64,000 nucleotides of DNA from Nematopogon swammerdamellus (GCA_946902875.1 OX336343.1:21003596-21067595), one strand, 5' to 3'. Shown: positions 1 to 9,339, counted from the first letter of the stretch. The notes: generated from the letters alone by a model not told the origin. Program-made: numbers and translations.

Positions 1-735
1 TATTTAAAAAGAAGAATTTCGGCACGCGGAACAATTCGGTTTGTATGAGAGAGCCACAACTGAATTTTGTTAAGCCTATCCTGTATCACGTATGGCCAAA
101 CGTGGTTGTACTAAGATGAATTGAATTTGGATGATCAGTTTAAGAGTTATGGAGGAACATACATAATACGAGCAGCGGGTGGCCGAGTGGTTTGGGCAAT
201 GGCTTCTCTTGCGAGAGGTCCGCGGTTCGATTCCGGTCGGCGTGTACTAATGAGTCTTTTCTGACGAAAAAATTTACGTGCATACCTACACCTGCTGCTT
301 CACCGTTCGGAACCGGTGTAAAACTGTAGGTCCCTTCCCTTGCCCCATACTAGGTGGTAGGCTCAAATTGTAGCCGACTGGGTTGTTACAACCCTACTGG
401 ATGTAAGATGGCTCGGCAGATGCAGCCTCGGTTGAGTTCTCCTCTAGTCCAGTATAGCCAGCAATCCGGGGAAGTCTTCGGTATGGCACCTACCTTCTCG
501 GAGGTGATATTGGCTGGTCGGAGCATGCGCTTTGGCCCCTCCGACTCAGCCAACCATACAGGATTACATAAAAAAAAAAATACAGAACGGATTTCTAAAA
601 ACCGTCAATTTACTTTTACTATAATACATAGAGTCTACAAACGCTGTTTCTCATATAACAAAGTAACTTACTCCATGACCATCCCTTACAGATTTATTTT
701 ATTAGTATTGATTTCAGATATAAAGAAATTTCTAT
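1..735 (+). repeat. Dispersed repeat, interrupted by a SINE-C insertion
   Basis: The flanks 1-170 and 581-735 match a second copy at about 33950-34310, including the shared words 'ttcggtttgtatgagag' and 'ttactccatgaccatccc'. The copy here is split by SINE-C at 172-580. The class is not identified; the 33.9-kb copy starts with 'tgcccgcggtttcgctcgcg', a phrase common in lepidopteran retroposon debris. The ORF over 354-737 is only this repeat read through. Confidence 0.75.
172..580 (+). mobile_element. SINE-C, full-length, type-II tRNA-like head
   Basis: The head has a Pol III A box (ggccgagtggtt) and B box (ggttcgattcc) in Ser/Leu-type spacing. A body follows (aaactgtaggtcccttccct, actaggtggtagg), then a tail ending cattacata-like plus an A run at 571-580. 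The same family recurs at 30.1-30.7, 33.5-33.7, 36.8-37.4 and 40.5-40.85 kb. It is a SINE rather than a tRNA gene, because a 330-bp body and poly(A) follow and the acceptor stem does not close. A short aatac repeat flanks it. Confidence 0.85.
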
Positions 736-904
736 GACTCTTTGGAATTCTATTAATTAATTTGTATATATTTGATCAGAAGTCTTAACAGCTATGTGAG
801 TGATAAAAATGAAAACATCTTTGTTTCATATCACTTGTGGGAACTTTCATTAAGATGACAATATGAGACCTGAGAAAAATATCTCGAATGGCATTTAATT
901 GCAT

Positions 905-1016
905 TCGATTTATTGGTAGTGGTTAAGCTGGTTAAGTGGCAGTGGGCTGGGCGTGTCCTACACTTGCTGCCGTGGACAGGAAAATGGGAGTGTGGGAAGA
1001 CCACCTGCCAGGTGCG
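905..1016 (+). mobile_element. RTE-type LINE ORF fragment, left part
   Basis: The + strand reads as the conserved KLxKWQWAGRV then PWTGKWECGKTTC stretch near the C terminus of RTE-like LINE ORFs. It is broken at 1016 by the nested LINE at 1017-2299 and resumes at 2312. Similar pieces are at 6430-6725 (- strand) and 23750-24145 (+ strand). Confidence 0.7.
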
Positions 1017-2299
1017 TTGTTGTTGTTGTTGTTGTTGTTTGCTGCCCAGCCTCTTGGGAAGACGGGTGGGCCATTCTCCGCACTGAGACCTCAAGACGGT
1101 CCGTTGTACGTTGGCGCTCGGGTGGTGTTACTCCAGCCACCCGAGCTCTTTCATGAAGTGGAGCACTCTTCTTGGACGCTTCCACACTCCATGGGTAGTT
1201 CCCACGTTCCCAAGAAACTGCAGTCGTACTTCTGCCACCACCGGGCACTCCAGGAGCACGTGGGTGGCTGATTCGTCATCCGCCATGCAGCCTCTGCACA
1301 GGGGACTGTCGGTGACACCTATTGTAAACAAGTGTCTGTTGAGTGGGCAATGACCCGTAAGAAGTCCTACCGCCATACGCAGTTGACCTCTGTGGAACTT
1401 TAGCAGGCACAGATTTTGTAAGTTGATGTAGCCAATATTTGAACTGGCTGATTGGTAAGGGTACATACGGTTCTGGGCCTTCTGCACTCCAGCTGGAGCC
1501 CCGTTTAGCCAGCTCGTCCGCCGCATCGTTCCCGTAGGAGCCGCTGTGCCCCCTGATCCACTGTAGGGTTACCTTGTTGTTTACCGCTATACCCTCTAGT
1601 GCCTGGTGGCACTGGAGTATCAGTCCGGAGTTGATTGTCACGGTGTTTAGGGCTTGTAGCACCGATGCGCTGTCTGACAGTACTCTGATCTGGTAACCAG
1701 TGATTTCTCTGCTGCGTACTGCCGCTGCTGCCTCTATTATTCCGATGCACTCAGCCTGGAAGATTGAGTTGTGAATACCTAGAGTGATTGTCTTATGTAT
1801 GTTTAGGTCAAGTGAGAAAGCTGCTGCCCCTGTTCCCGACCCTGTTTTTGACCCATCGGTGTATATTCTTACCTCGGACCCCGAATAGTCCTTAGGTTCC
1901 TCAGCTAGTTCTACATAGTAGTGTTTGTCAAACACGTGTGTTTTCCTGATTCTATCACACGGTGCCTCTATCAGGGGATGTTTTTTTATGATTTCCTGAA
2001 GTATGGTCGTGTGTGGTGTTTGTGTACTAGCCCTCCACAGTCCTAGGACGTTCAGCCTAATTGCTGCGGCTGCCGCCTCTTGTTGTATGAAAAGTTCAAG
2101 AGGCGGAAGGCACAGCATGGCTTCCATCGCTGCTGTGGGTGTTGTGCGCATGCACCCTGTGGTCGCAACGCACGCTAGACGCTGGAAACTTTGAAGTTTG
2201 TTAATAACTGTGCTGAGTTTGGTCCTGGGCCACCATACTACTGCACCATAAGTTACCATAGGTCTTATTATAGCTGAGTATAGCCACAGCGTAATGTTA
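1017..2299 (-). mobile_element. 5'-truncated non-LTR retrotransposon with RNase H domain, nested in an RTE fragment
   Basis: Read on the - strand this is the 3' third of a LINE polyprotein. It starts in the RT thumb (SAIIRPMVTYGAVVWW) and continues into an RNase H I domain with its acidic motifs visible: IYTDGSKTG, FQAECIGIIEA, VLSDSASVLQAL and WIRGHSGSYGNDAADELAKR. After a frameshift near 1410-1430 the frame continues to a CCHC-like knuckle (CRGC...H...C). The element ends in a (CAA)n tail seen as ttgttgttg at 1017-1037. Both flanks carry the 12-bp target duplication ctgccaggtgcg (1005-1016 and 2300-2311). The RNase H places it in the I/R1/LOA-like LINEs; the exact clade is not assigned. It is inactive: truncated and frameshifted. 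Confidence 0.9.
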
Positions 2300-2311
2300 C
2301 TGCCAGGTGCG

Positions 2312-2390
2312 ACGACGACATCAAATATGTCGGCGGAAAGCATTGGTTTCGTACCGCTGAAGGCTGGGAGGACTGAAGGACATTTTTAAA
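2312..2390 (+). mobile_element. RTE-type LINE ORF fragment, right part
   Basis: This continues the host fragment of the nested LINE. 'gacatcaaatatgtcggcgg...cgtaccgctgaaggctggga' parallels 24030-24090 of the better-preserved + strand copy, where the frame reads DIKYVGGKH and then the AEGGEDWKKIGEAHVQQW end. Confidence 0.65.
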
Positions 2391-2409
2391 TTTGCGCTTG
2401 TATTTTTAC

Positions 2410-2645
2410 GCCGTGCTAAAGGGCGAAAGGATGGCACCTCTTATCTTGGCACGGTCCTTCCACCGAGTCGTGCGGCAGGTGGGTCTTCATGCCTTACTTG
2501 CTGCTTGATAGGTTATCTTGTCCTAATGAATTGCTAAACATGGTGGTTGGTGTTGTGCTGTAATTTACAAGAGTACTTGCAGCACAACATCAATTACTCT
2601 GCTTACCAAGATTGTCAGCATGCAGCGTGTGGTATGTATATATCA
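2410..2645 (+). mobile_element. SINE-D copy, tail module only
   Basis: It matches the SINE-D consensus: gccgtgctaaagggcg, ggcacggtccttcca, cttgctgcttgatag, gttgtgctgtaattta, attactctgcttacc and a gtgtggtatgta end. The SINE-B/D head is missing here but present at 34.49, 37.6 and 48.9 kb. Confidence 0.7.
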
Positions 2646-2649
2646 TGTA

Positions 2650-2815
2650 CTCAAAAAGGGTCAAGTGCGTAGTACCGGTAACCGACGAGCATGCATGAAG
2701 AACATTATGGGAGTGGAAGAGGCGGCAGAGGTGTGTCAGGATCGTGGCACGTGGAGATCCGTTGTCTCTGCCTACCCCACCGGGAAACAGGCGTGACGCT
2801 ATGTATGTATGTATG
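2650..2815 (+). mobile_element. LINE ORF C-terminal fragment with (ATGT)n tail
   Basis: The + strand encodes VCQDRGTWRSVVSAYPTGKQA followed by a stop and gtatgtatgtatgta. A homologous end lies on the - strand at 40226-40330 (SVVSAYPTGKQA). The clade is not assigned. Confidence 0.6.
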
Positions 2816-3440
2816 TACTAAACTAGGTGGTATGCTGAAGTTGTAGTCAACTGGGTTGGTGCCTCCGTACTGGACAAAGTATAATGCAATAAAAAGCTAT
2901 ACGAACAAATATGGGAAACCTCTTTGATTTATGACAGCATAGTAAGGACAACCTCTGTAATATCTGGTTTGGCTACAATGTTTCGCCTGCTAGTGTGTCA
3001 CGGCTTCTCTCAACTCAAGTGCGAGTCGGTATGCAACTTGATATAATTATCTTTCCCACATAATCAAGAATAATTAATATAAGCAAATAAGGCACACTTT
3101 ATTATTACTACCAGCTATGCCCGCTGCTCCGCTTGTGGTAAAGAAATTGGTAGATTTTGCGTTCACTTCCGACCCCACTGCTCGGCTCATATCAATAATG
3201 GCGTGATGCTGAGATATGTCGCATTACATAGGAAAAAAACTGCAAGCGAATAGGTTTGGCCTTTCTTGAGTTATATATAAGCGAACTTACATACATGCAC
3301 GCAGATGGATGACCCTCGTTCTTGAATAAGTAGGGAATTTTCCCCGAATCCATTGTAAACGTTCTCACTATGTAAAATTACATAACTGTGCCCATTTTCT
3401 CTGCACTGACACTTGAATACAATGTATCCATACTTAATCT
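2816..3440. other. No gene; old repeat debris
   Basis: Positions 2818-2872 resemble the SINE-C body (actaggtggta...gttggtgcc). Positions 3110-3360 contain 'tatgcccgctgctccgc', typical of degraded LINE 3' regions. Nothing coding was recognised. Confidence 0.5.
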
Positions 3441-3560
3441 CTCAACGTTTAGCAAAGTATTCGGACAAGATAACTATCAGGCAGCAAGTAAGGCACGAAG
3501 GCCCACCTGCTGGATGGTGAGAGGTGGCTAGCCTGTCGCCCTTATGCATGGCATCTTGTC
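3441..3560 (-). mobile_element. SINE-D fragment
   Basis: The - strand SINE-D phrases are present in order: acgtttagcaaagtattcgg, acaagataactatc, aaggcacgaag and tggctagcctgtcgccc. It abuts the poly(A) end of the SINE-A copy that follows. Confidence 0.7.
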
Positions 3561-3561
3561 C

Positions 3562-4433
3562 TTTTTTTTTTATGGAATCTGACACAGTTGGCTACATCAC
3601 CTACAACGTCCGTGATGTCAGCCCATAACACCGGGTGAACTAGGTGCCATGTCAGTGCTTCCCCCCCTTGATCGTGCCGGTTACACTGAACTGGTTGGAA
3701 AACAGAAACTATTTACATAGCCGTTTCGACCGACGTTTCATTAAGTGCGGTGGTACCTACCCGGGCGGGTTAAACCCTACCACCAAGTAAGATTAGGAGG
3801 GAAGGGACGTACAGTTTTACGAGGAATCCGAACCTCGGTCAGCCTCCAACGGTCAGCGGTCACCCATCCAAGTACTGCACGCGCCCAGCGTTGCTTAACA
3901 TTCAATAGCGACAGTTGACTGTCTGCCAGGGTTCGTAAACGTTAGAAAAAATATCCGTGCACTAACGTTTTGATAGGTTGATTTTGGTAGCGTTTGAAGA
4001 CAAACGCTACAAAAACATCAGAATAGGAACCGTTTGCAAACTAACATAAAACTAACGTTAGAAATAACCCTACGCGCAAACGTTATTTCTATCAAAACGC
4101 TAGAGCGCCGCGGCGGCGCGGCGGCAGCCTACCTAACTGACTGAATTGATAGTTTAAACGTTAGTTGAATTGTTTTGTTTCGTTATTATCATTTCGCTAT
4201 GGCAGCGGTTTTCGTGTGGGGGGGGGAAATAACTATCACTACACAAACGAATAGAATAACGTTAGTTTAACGATTTTCAAACGTTTGGCGGGTAGCGTTT
4301 GATAAATTTCAAACGTTAGTTTGCCTTCGTTATTTTTTAGTGATAGTTTTTATTTTGATAGTCTCCTAACGTTTGCGCGAAATAACGTTATTACGATCCC
4401 TGCTGTCTGCACCACTGAGCTATCGAGGCTGAC
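3562..4433 (-). mobile_element. SINE-A, near full-length, split by a hAT-like element
   Basis: On the - strand the head runs gcctcgatagctcagtgg (A box tagctcagtgg), then a 5S-like segment taagcaacgctgggcgcg...gtacttggatgggtgaccgc, then a B box in gaggttcggattcctcg. The common body and the tail tttccataaaaaaaa follow (A run at 3562-3570). Positions 3927-4402 are a later insertion; the 8-bp repeat ctgtctgc brackets it. Confidence 0.85.
3927..4402. mobile_element. Non-autonomous hAT-like element, 8-bp target duplication
   Basis: The ends are CAGGGTTCGTAA and the inverse of CAGGGATCGTAA. Both flanks carry ctgtctgc (3919-3926 and 4403-4410). An 8-bp duplication and CAGGG termini fit the hAT superfamily. 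The 476-bp interior is packed with direct and inverted copies of aacgttag/ctaacgtt and aacgctac, resembling hAT subterminal binding repeats. There is no transposase ORF. Confidence 0.85.
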
Positions 4434-4435
4434 AA

Positions 4436-4530
4436 GTCCTTATCCCTTAATCGCCTTTTACGACATGCACGGGGAGAGATGCAGTGGGACTATTCTTATT
4501 AAGTACCGATGCGACCCCACACAGTTGTGT
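4436..4530 (-). mobile_element. SINE-B/D head module fused to the 5' end of SINE-A
   Basis: The - strand reads accgtgtggggtcgcatcgg, agaatagtcccactgcatct, ccgtgcatgtcgtaaaaggc and gattaagggataagga. It then runs directly into cttgtcagcctcgatagctc, the start of the SINE-A head. Elsewhere the B/D head is joined to the SINE body (46.5 kb) or to the D tail (48.9 kb). Confidence 0.7.
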
Positions 4531-4575
4531 TTTATGCTTTTTCAGTGTATACAATTATTTCGATTGTAGGTATTA

Positions 4576-5177
4576 CAGTAATACCCCGCTTTACGCGACC
4601 CCGCTTTGTGCGGATTCGGTATTACGCGAATTTCATATTTCGCGCTAAAATGCCCCGCTTTACGCGATTGTCCAATGCGACGCATGGCTTGGGCTTGACG
4701 CGATTGGTCAATGCGGCCGTGGCGTGACCCGACACCCAGTCAATAGGTATCGACCAATTCAAGAAGCACCTCAACTATTTATTTAGGGTTGAACTTGTTG
4801 CAGAGCTTGGACAGTATTGTCGATCGTATTTCAACTGTGCGTCAAATAATGAAAAATAGTGTTGAATGTTACGAGCCCATTTTGCAAGAACGAAGAGAAA
4901 ACTCGAAAAAATTTGGATGTTTATTTTCGTAAAACTAATGCTTATATTAAGCATTTAGTTGCTAAATTAGAATTGTATTATCTAATTAGTAATTATTTGT
5001 TTTTTCGTGTGAAACTAAAATTGTATTAAGCAATTAGTAATTTTTTAATTAAAGATTGATTATGAATGTATGTATGTGCATATTTATGTCTCTTTTTATC
5101 AAGCCCCGATATACGCGAATTTCACTTAACGCGATTTCTTGTGGAACGCATCCCTCGCGTAAAGCGGGGTATTACTG
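4576..5177 (+). mobile_element. Pogo/Tigger-like DNA transposon remnant
   Basis: Perfect terminal inverted repeats of over 20 bp (cagtaataccccgctttacg and its inverse) are flanked by TA on both sides (4574-4575 and 5178-5179). An internal + strand segment at about 4795-4925 reads LLQSLDSIVDRISTVRQI then YEPILQERRENSKK, like the C-terminal tail of Tigger/Jerky-type transposases. TA target, CAG ends and this tail support pogo/Tigger. The catalytic core is gone. Confidence 0.85.
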
Positions 5178-5399
5178 TATATTGTAAGATGTGTTGAAAT
5201 AGCATAACATAATGAAATGTCGAAAACTTGCCAGAAATGTCACACCCATTTTTTAAATTGGAAGAATGTTATAATGGTTTTAATTGTGATGTACCTATAT
5301 TGAAACTTTAATTTGTCATTCTCGACGCTCTTAATTTTATTGGTGTTTATACATTGTTTAGAATTTAATTATTTAATTTAAATTAATTATTTATTTTTA

Positions 5400-5981
5400 C
5401 TAGGCAAAACATCACATCATATTATCCTAACTATAGCCATATTTCAATAGATATAACTATAATTTATATGCTTATAGTTAGGTAAAGGTTCAAGGTATAA
5501 TGTGTGATAGATTATTGTAATTTAATCTTGTAAATTCTGTGAAAAATAAGTGGGTGAAAAGTGGTAAAAACGTTCGAAAATGCATTTGCTATTTCGTCAC
5601 AAATACGTCCATACAAAAAACGCTCGCGCACGGCAACGGCCCAAAATTTAGAATGTTCAAAGATAGTTCAGTGAAAAACCATTTATTCTGTAAGCGTTTG
5701 AGTTTATTTAGATGATTCTTAGTCTTATTGACTCTAAGCTCAATGAAAAATTTTTCGTATTAGATGCATTTTTAAAAAAAGGCGAGGGAAATAGCAAAGG
5801 CATTTTTTAACGATTTTACCACTTTTCAACCACATATTTTAAAAGGAATTTATAAAATTAAATGAAAAATAATGTATTCACATTATACCTTGAATCTTTA
5901 CCTAACTATAGGCATATATATTATAGTTAAATCACTTGAAATATGGGTATGGTTAGGGAAATACGAAGTGCTTTTGCCTAG
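5400..5981. mobile_element. Foldback element with about 200-bp inverted arms
   Basis: ctaggcaaaa at the left and ttttgcctag at the right lie between TA dinucleotides (5398-5399 and 5982-5983). Matching arm phrases include tatagttaggtaaag, ggtataatgtg, gaaaagtggtaaaa and aaatgc.tttgctattt. The arms are imperfect, so the element is old. There is no ORF. Confidence 0.75.
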
Positions 5982-6103
5982 TACCCCCCCTTAAGACTAT
6001 TTATAATAATTTGTTATAAAATGTGCACGGCTCGTAAGGGCTATTTATGCTAAATAAATGAAATGAAAAAGGTGATGAAAATCTCGCGCCATCCTCGTTT
6101 CAG

Positions 6104-6190
6104 TTGACAAAATGACACACATGGTCGGCTCTTACCCGCCCAAGACTGAGATCCAATCATACACCACACCGCCGGAGGACGCACCATCGG
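6104..6190 (+). CDS. RhoGDI: Rho GDP-dissociation inhibitor, penultimate coding exon
   Basis: This 87-bp exon encodes (V/I)DKMTHMVGSYPPKTEIQSY then TTPPEDAPS plus the first base of a glycine codon. That is the beta-sandwich stretch preceding the C-terminal strands in RhoGDI proteins (KTDYMVGSYGP...TPVEEAPKG in vertebrates, from memory). The acceptor is tcctcgtttcag at 6092-6103 and the donor is G|gtgagaat at 6190/6191. The phase joins exactly to the exon at 7213. RhoGDI binds prenylated Rho/Rac/Cdc42 GTPases in the cytosol, slowing GDP release and extracting them from membranes. Upstream exons for the GTPase-binding arm were not found in 1-6103 and should lie before the window. Confidence 0.95.
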
Positions 6191-6280
6191 GTGAGAATCT
6201 TTTTCAAATCTGTTATATTCGGAACGTGTCGCGACATCGACTCACTGCCAAGGCAACTGACACCAAGATGTGGAAGTTTT

Positions 6281-6430
6281 TTTTTTTTTATGGAAACTGA
6301 CACGGATGGCTACGTCACCTACAACATTCGTGATGTCCGCCTATAACACTGGGTGAACTAGGTGCCATGTCAGTGCTTTCCTTTATTTCATGTCGGCTAC
6401 TGAACTGGACGGAAAACACAAACTACTTAC
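6281..6430 (-). mobile_element. SINE-A 3' fragment in the RhoGDI intron
   Basis: ttttttttatggaaactgac through ctgaactggacggaaaacac: the A-tailed 3' part of SINE-A, 5'-truncated where it meets the LINE fragment at 6430. Confidence 0.8.
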
Positions 6431-6725
6431 ATCTTCCTTCATTCTATTATCTGTCTATCCCAGCAGTTATCAGGTCTGCGATAGATGTGCCCAGCCCACT
6501 GCCACTTCAGTTTGCTAATTTTCTTAGCTCTGTCGAACCTTGCAACGAAGCAACGTTGGTTCTTTGTTCTATTTTCCGAATTCCAAGCGTCTTCCTTTCC
6601 ACAGCTCGGTGAGCGACTTTAAATTTGTGGACCAGGCCCATCGTTCATGCTTCAGCTCCGTACGCCATAACTGGCAAAACATGCTGATTAAACACTGTTG
6701 CCATGTAAAGTTTCATATAAAAAAT
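6430..6725 (-). mobile_element. RTE-type LINE ORF fragment
   Basis: The - strand shows NSVFNQHVLPVMAYGAEA, then GLVHKFKVAHRAVERKTLGI, then KLAN.KWQWAGH-like coding with frame breaks, the usual end of an RTE-like RT. It lies inside the RhoGDI intron and is degenerate. Confidence 0.7.
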
Positions 6726-6732
6726 AAAAATA

Positions 6733-7190
6733 AGGTCAAGTGCGAGTCGGACTCGCGCACAGACGGTCCTGTTTTAATATTGTAATTGGCCCGTTTTAAT
6801 TATTTGTTGTTTTACTTTAGAGTTTGCACTAAAATCACATTAAAATTGGACACTTGTATATGTATGTGTCGCAGGGAAATGATAAAAAACAGAGATTTGG
6901 CCAAATGGCTTACGATAGCGTATAAAACAAAAAAAACTTTGAAAAAATATGTTTCGGGGACCTTCTTTTTTCTTGGTTTCTTTGATCCTTGATTTCTTAC
7001 TTTGTTTTTAAACATAATTTGTTACGATATACGCCATAATTACATATTCTGTGAAAATTTGAACCATCTACCCTAGTACTGTTCAAAACATGACAGCCAT
7101 TTAAAGGTAGGTGACAGACAGACGGACGGACAGACGGCGTAGGCTTAGTAATAAGGTCAGGAGAAGTAAAGAAACAGAACCCTAAAAGCT
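6733..7190 (+). repeat. Dispersed repeat E ('caagtgcgagtcggactcgcgc')
   Basis: It opens with gtcaagtgcgagtcggactc and ends with cagacagacggacggacaga plus taggcttagtaataagg. Copies: 25362-25620 (+), 35680-35815 (-), 36456-36764 (-), 38803-38965 (+) and 53048-53345 (+). It is a common repeat type in Lepidoptera; its transposon class is not clear from this sequence. Confidence 0.75.
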
Positions 7191-7212
7191 ATAATGATGT
7201 GCGTGCGTGCAG

Positions 7213-7325
7213 GAATGATGGCGCGGGGCTCCTACACTGTGAACAGCCTGTTCACGGACGACGACAAACACCAGCATCTGCAGTGGGAGTGGTCCTTCGA
7301 CATCAAGAAGGACTGGACCAACTAA
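7213..7325 (+). CDS. RhoGDI: Rho GDP-dissociation inhibitor, last coding exon
   Basis: The exon encodes (G)[18 protein letters not shown], then [18 protein letters not shown] and a TAA at 7323-7325. This is the diagnostic RhoGDI C terminus (ARGSY...FTDDDK...WEW...IKKDW). The acceptor is gtgcgtgcag at 7203-7212. The split glycine codon (G from 6190, GA from 7213-7214) restores the frame. The 1,022-bp intron holds SINE-A, an RTE fragment and repeat E. No clear poly(A) signal is seen before the element at 7431. Confidence 0.96.
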
Positions 7326-7403
7326 ACATACTCCGATAGCATCAGTCGGCTTCCAACGCCAGTCGTGGGCGGTCGTGTGGCAGTTCAGTTTATCTATGTG
7401 GTA

Positions 7404-8003
7404 AACACTTGATAAGTTTCTAATCCATAGGTTCAGTTTATCTATGTGGTACAAATATTCTATCTAATGAAGTCCGTTTGGCTAGGAATATTGTCAAGCT
7501 TGCACATGCGCATTTTTTTAGTCTAGAACGATAAAAAAGGTATGGACCCCGAACCCTATCCTCGCCAGCGTAACACGATATAAGTAAAAGCATACTTGTT
7601 TCATTGGACGGTCGCGCACTGGCCCGTCAGTCTGTCATCGGCTGCGTTCGCAAAAACCTGTTTAAAATGCCCGCATGCTCTGTGTTTACGTGTAAAAACA
7701 CTACAGCCAAGTTTAGTGTGCACCATTGTGGAATATCTTATCATCGGTAAGTACAATCCGCTCACAGCAACTTGGCGACGCTAGTTCTCATACAAGCATT
7801 TCACAGTCCGGCGTCCATACCTTTTTTATCGTTCTAGGTTTTAGTGTGCGTAACCTCGAGAGCGCTCAGTCACGATTGCGACGCGGTTCACGCACACAAC
7901 ACACAAGCGCGCTTATCAGTGCACGTCACTACTACAACCAGAAGCCAAACGGACTTCGTGAGACAGAACATCTGTAACACTTGACAAGTTTCTAATCCAT
8001 AAG
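7404..8003 (+). mobile_element. P-element-like (THAP) transposon remnant with inverted ends
   Basis: Inverted segments at both ends share gaagtccgtttggct (left from 7469; right inverted, ending about 7957) and tctagaacgataaaaaagg. The similarity extends outward at lower identity. Outside them lies a 27-bp direct repeat (aacacttgataagtttctaa at 7404, aacacttgacaagtttctaa at 7976). The interior carries a THAP first exon (7667-7746). This suggests a non-autonomous relative of a P-type transposon. The 27-bp direct repeats do not fit the usual 8-bp P duplication and remain unexplained. Confidence 0.6.
7667..7746 (+). pseudogene. THAP-domain first exon, transposon-derived
   Basis: The ATG at 7667 opens MPACSVFTCKNTTAKFSVHH then CGISYHR, followed by gtaagtac. 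This matches the start of a THAP zinc finger (MPxCxVxxCxN...GISxHR), including the first Cys pair. THAP fingers bind DNA in P-element transposases and related host proteins. No following exon with the remaining Cys/His residues was found, so it is probably a relic. Confidence 0.65.
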
Positions 8004-8291
8004 TTGGCAACGCCAGTCGATTTCTCTTAATTCTTCCACGTCAATGGTGGCCAATTACCAGTGACTTTCGTTTTGCTTCTACCGTGCGTGGTGCACTGGC
8101 CGACGAAAATAGCACTGAGTTCTATTTTTATACACTGCTTTTTCTAATCTTTAGATCAGCAATGACTTTCTACAGAATAGAAGTGAATATTGGGTTTTTT
8201 TGACATTTTGTGAATACATGCGTGTTTGTATCTCAAACTGACAGCTTTTGCAAAAAAAATACTTCATAAAATCATGCTCTCAATCAAGGCA
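8004..8291. other. No feature recognised
   Basis: Non-coding sequence; 8004-8020 repeats the 'ggcaacgccagtcg' seen in the RhoGDI 3' region (7350). Nothing else is supported. Confidence 0.4.
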
Positions 8292-8531
8292 TAAGGACTA
8301 GATACCGTGCCGAGGGCGACAGGTTAGTCAACTGTCACATTGGCACGGTCCTTCCAGCAAGTCATGCAATAGGGTAACTGACTTCGTGCCTTGCTCGCTG
8401 TTTGATCTTGTTCTGCTGAAGGTGTTGGTCGGTGTTGTGCGGCAATTTGTCTGAGTACCTGCAGTACAACACCGATTACACTGCTTAACCTCGGTATTGT
8501 CGGCATACAAACAGCGTGGTGGTATGTATGT
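8292..8531 (+). mobile_element. SINE-D copy
   Basis: ataccgtgccgagggcgaca, ggcacggtccttcca, gtcggtgttgtgcggcaatt, ccgattacactgcttaacc and gtggtatgtatgtc follow SINE-D order. The head is absent. Confidence 0.75.
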
Positions 8532-8938
8532 CGTTTCTTAGTGATATGACTAATTAAATCGACTGAACGTTAGAAACACAAAAATGTTTGTAAACAGTGA
8601 TGAAGTGGAATTTAACTGTCACATGACTGCCCAAAATTATTAGTAAGGTAAAATTTTGTGAGAACCACCTTTCTTATGCTCCTGGAATCCAAGACGGGGA
8701 TTTATATTAGAAAATAAAGTGACAGTTTTCAAGATTATGATAAAACATCTATTAAGCGCGTTCCAGTGACCCCAATTCCATATCACACCGTTCTTGAGTG
8801 CTACAAATGCACTAGCGAAGATTTGTCTCTATTTGTATGAAATTGACAAAGATTGTCTATAAAGGCAGGGCGCTAGAGCCCTGCTTAAAGGTAAGAGTCA
8901 ATCATCAAGGATTTGGATCAAATAGATTTTTAGAAGTA
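8532..8938. other. No feature recognised
   Basis: Unique-looking AT-rich DNA; no exon or repeat of this window was recognised. Confidence 0.4.
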
Positions 8939-9339
8939 CAGTTGAGCCGTGCTAATCTGAACCGCTAAAAACGCAGGGCGGTTCGAACTAACGGGTTGTT
9001 TGGATTATGGAATTCCCAAATTTCTTCGCAATGTTTGGGTAGCTTACTCTTCGATCTATCATTTGAATCGCTTCATATTTGTCGCGTAATGCCAGTGTTG
9101 CATGTTTACCACTTGATTGTGATGCCATGATTGTGTTTACGCGTGTTAAACCAAAATTACGCAAAACACGCAGAACATTCCAGATCACTTTGCCTTACGC
9201 AGAGTGCAGGAAAACTAAGGAAGCAGGTTAAAACAATATGGCGGGTGGTCGCGGGTGCTGGGGAATTTGGGAATTTCCGATCGTTCGGATTACCGCGATC
9301 CTCGGATTAGGCCGTGTTCGGATTACCGCGGCTCTACTG
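8939..9339 (-). mobile_element. Pogo-like transposon remnant with N-terminal HTH
   Basis: Inverted ends cagttgagccgtgctaatct and cagtagagccgcggtaatcc sit between TA dinucleotides (8937-8938 and 9340-9341). On the - strand an ATG at 9128 opens MASQSSGKHATLALRDKY, then EAIQMIDRRVSYPNIAKKFG, the Psq/CENP-B-type helix-turn-helix of pogo/Tigger transposases. The DDE domain is deleted. The ends differ from the 4576 element, so it is a separate family. Confidence 0.85.

Noticed and set aside
172..245. A functional Ser/Leu tRNA gene
   Set aside because: A and B boxes are present, but no closing acceptor stem, no T-run terminator, and a SINE body with poly(A) follows; several copies exist in the window.
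7182..7454. A - strand ORF over the RhoGDI last exon
   Set aside because: Antisense shadow of a clearly conserved coding exon.
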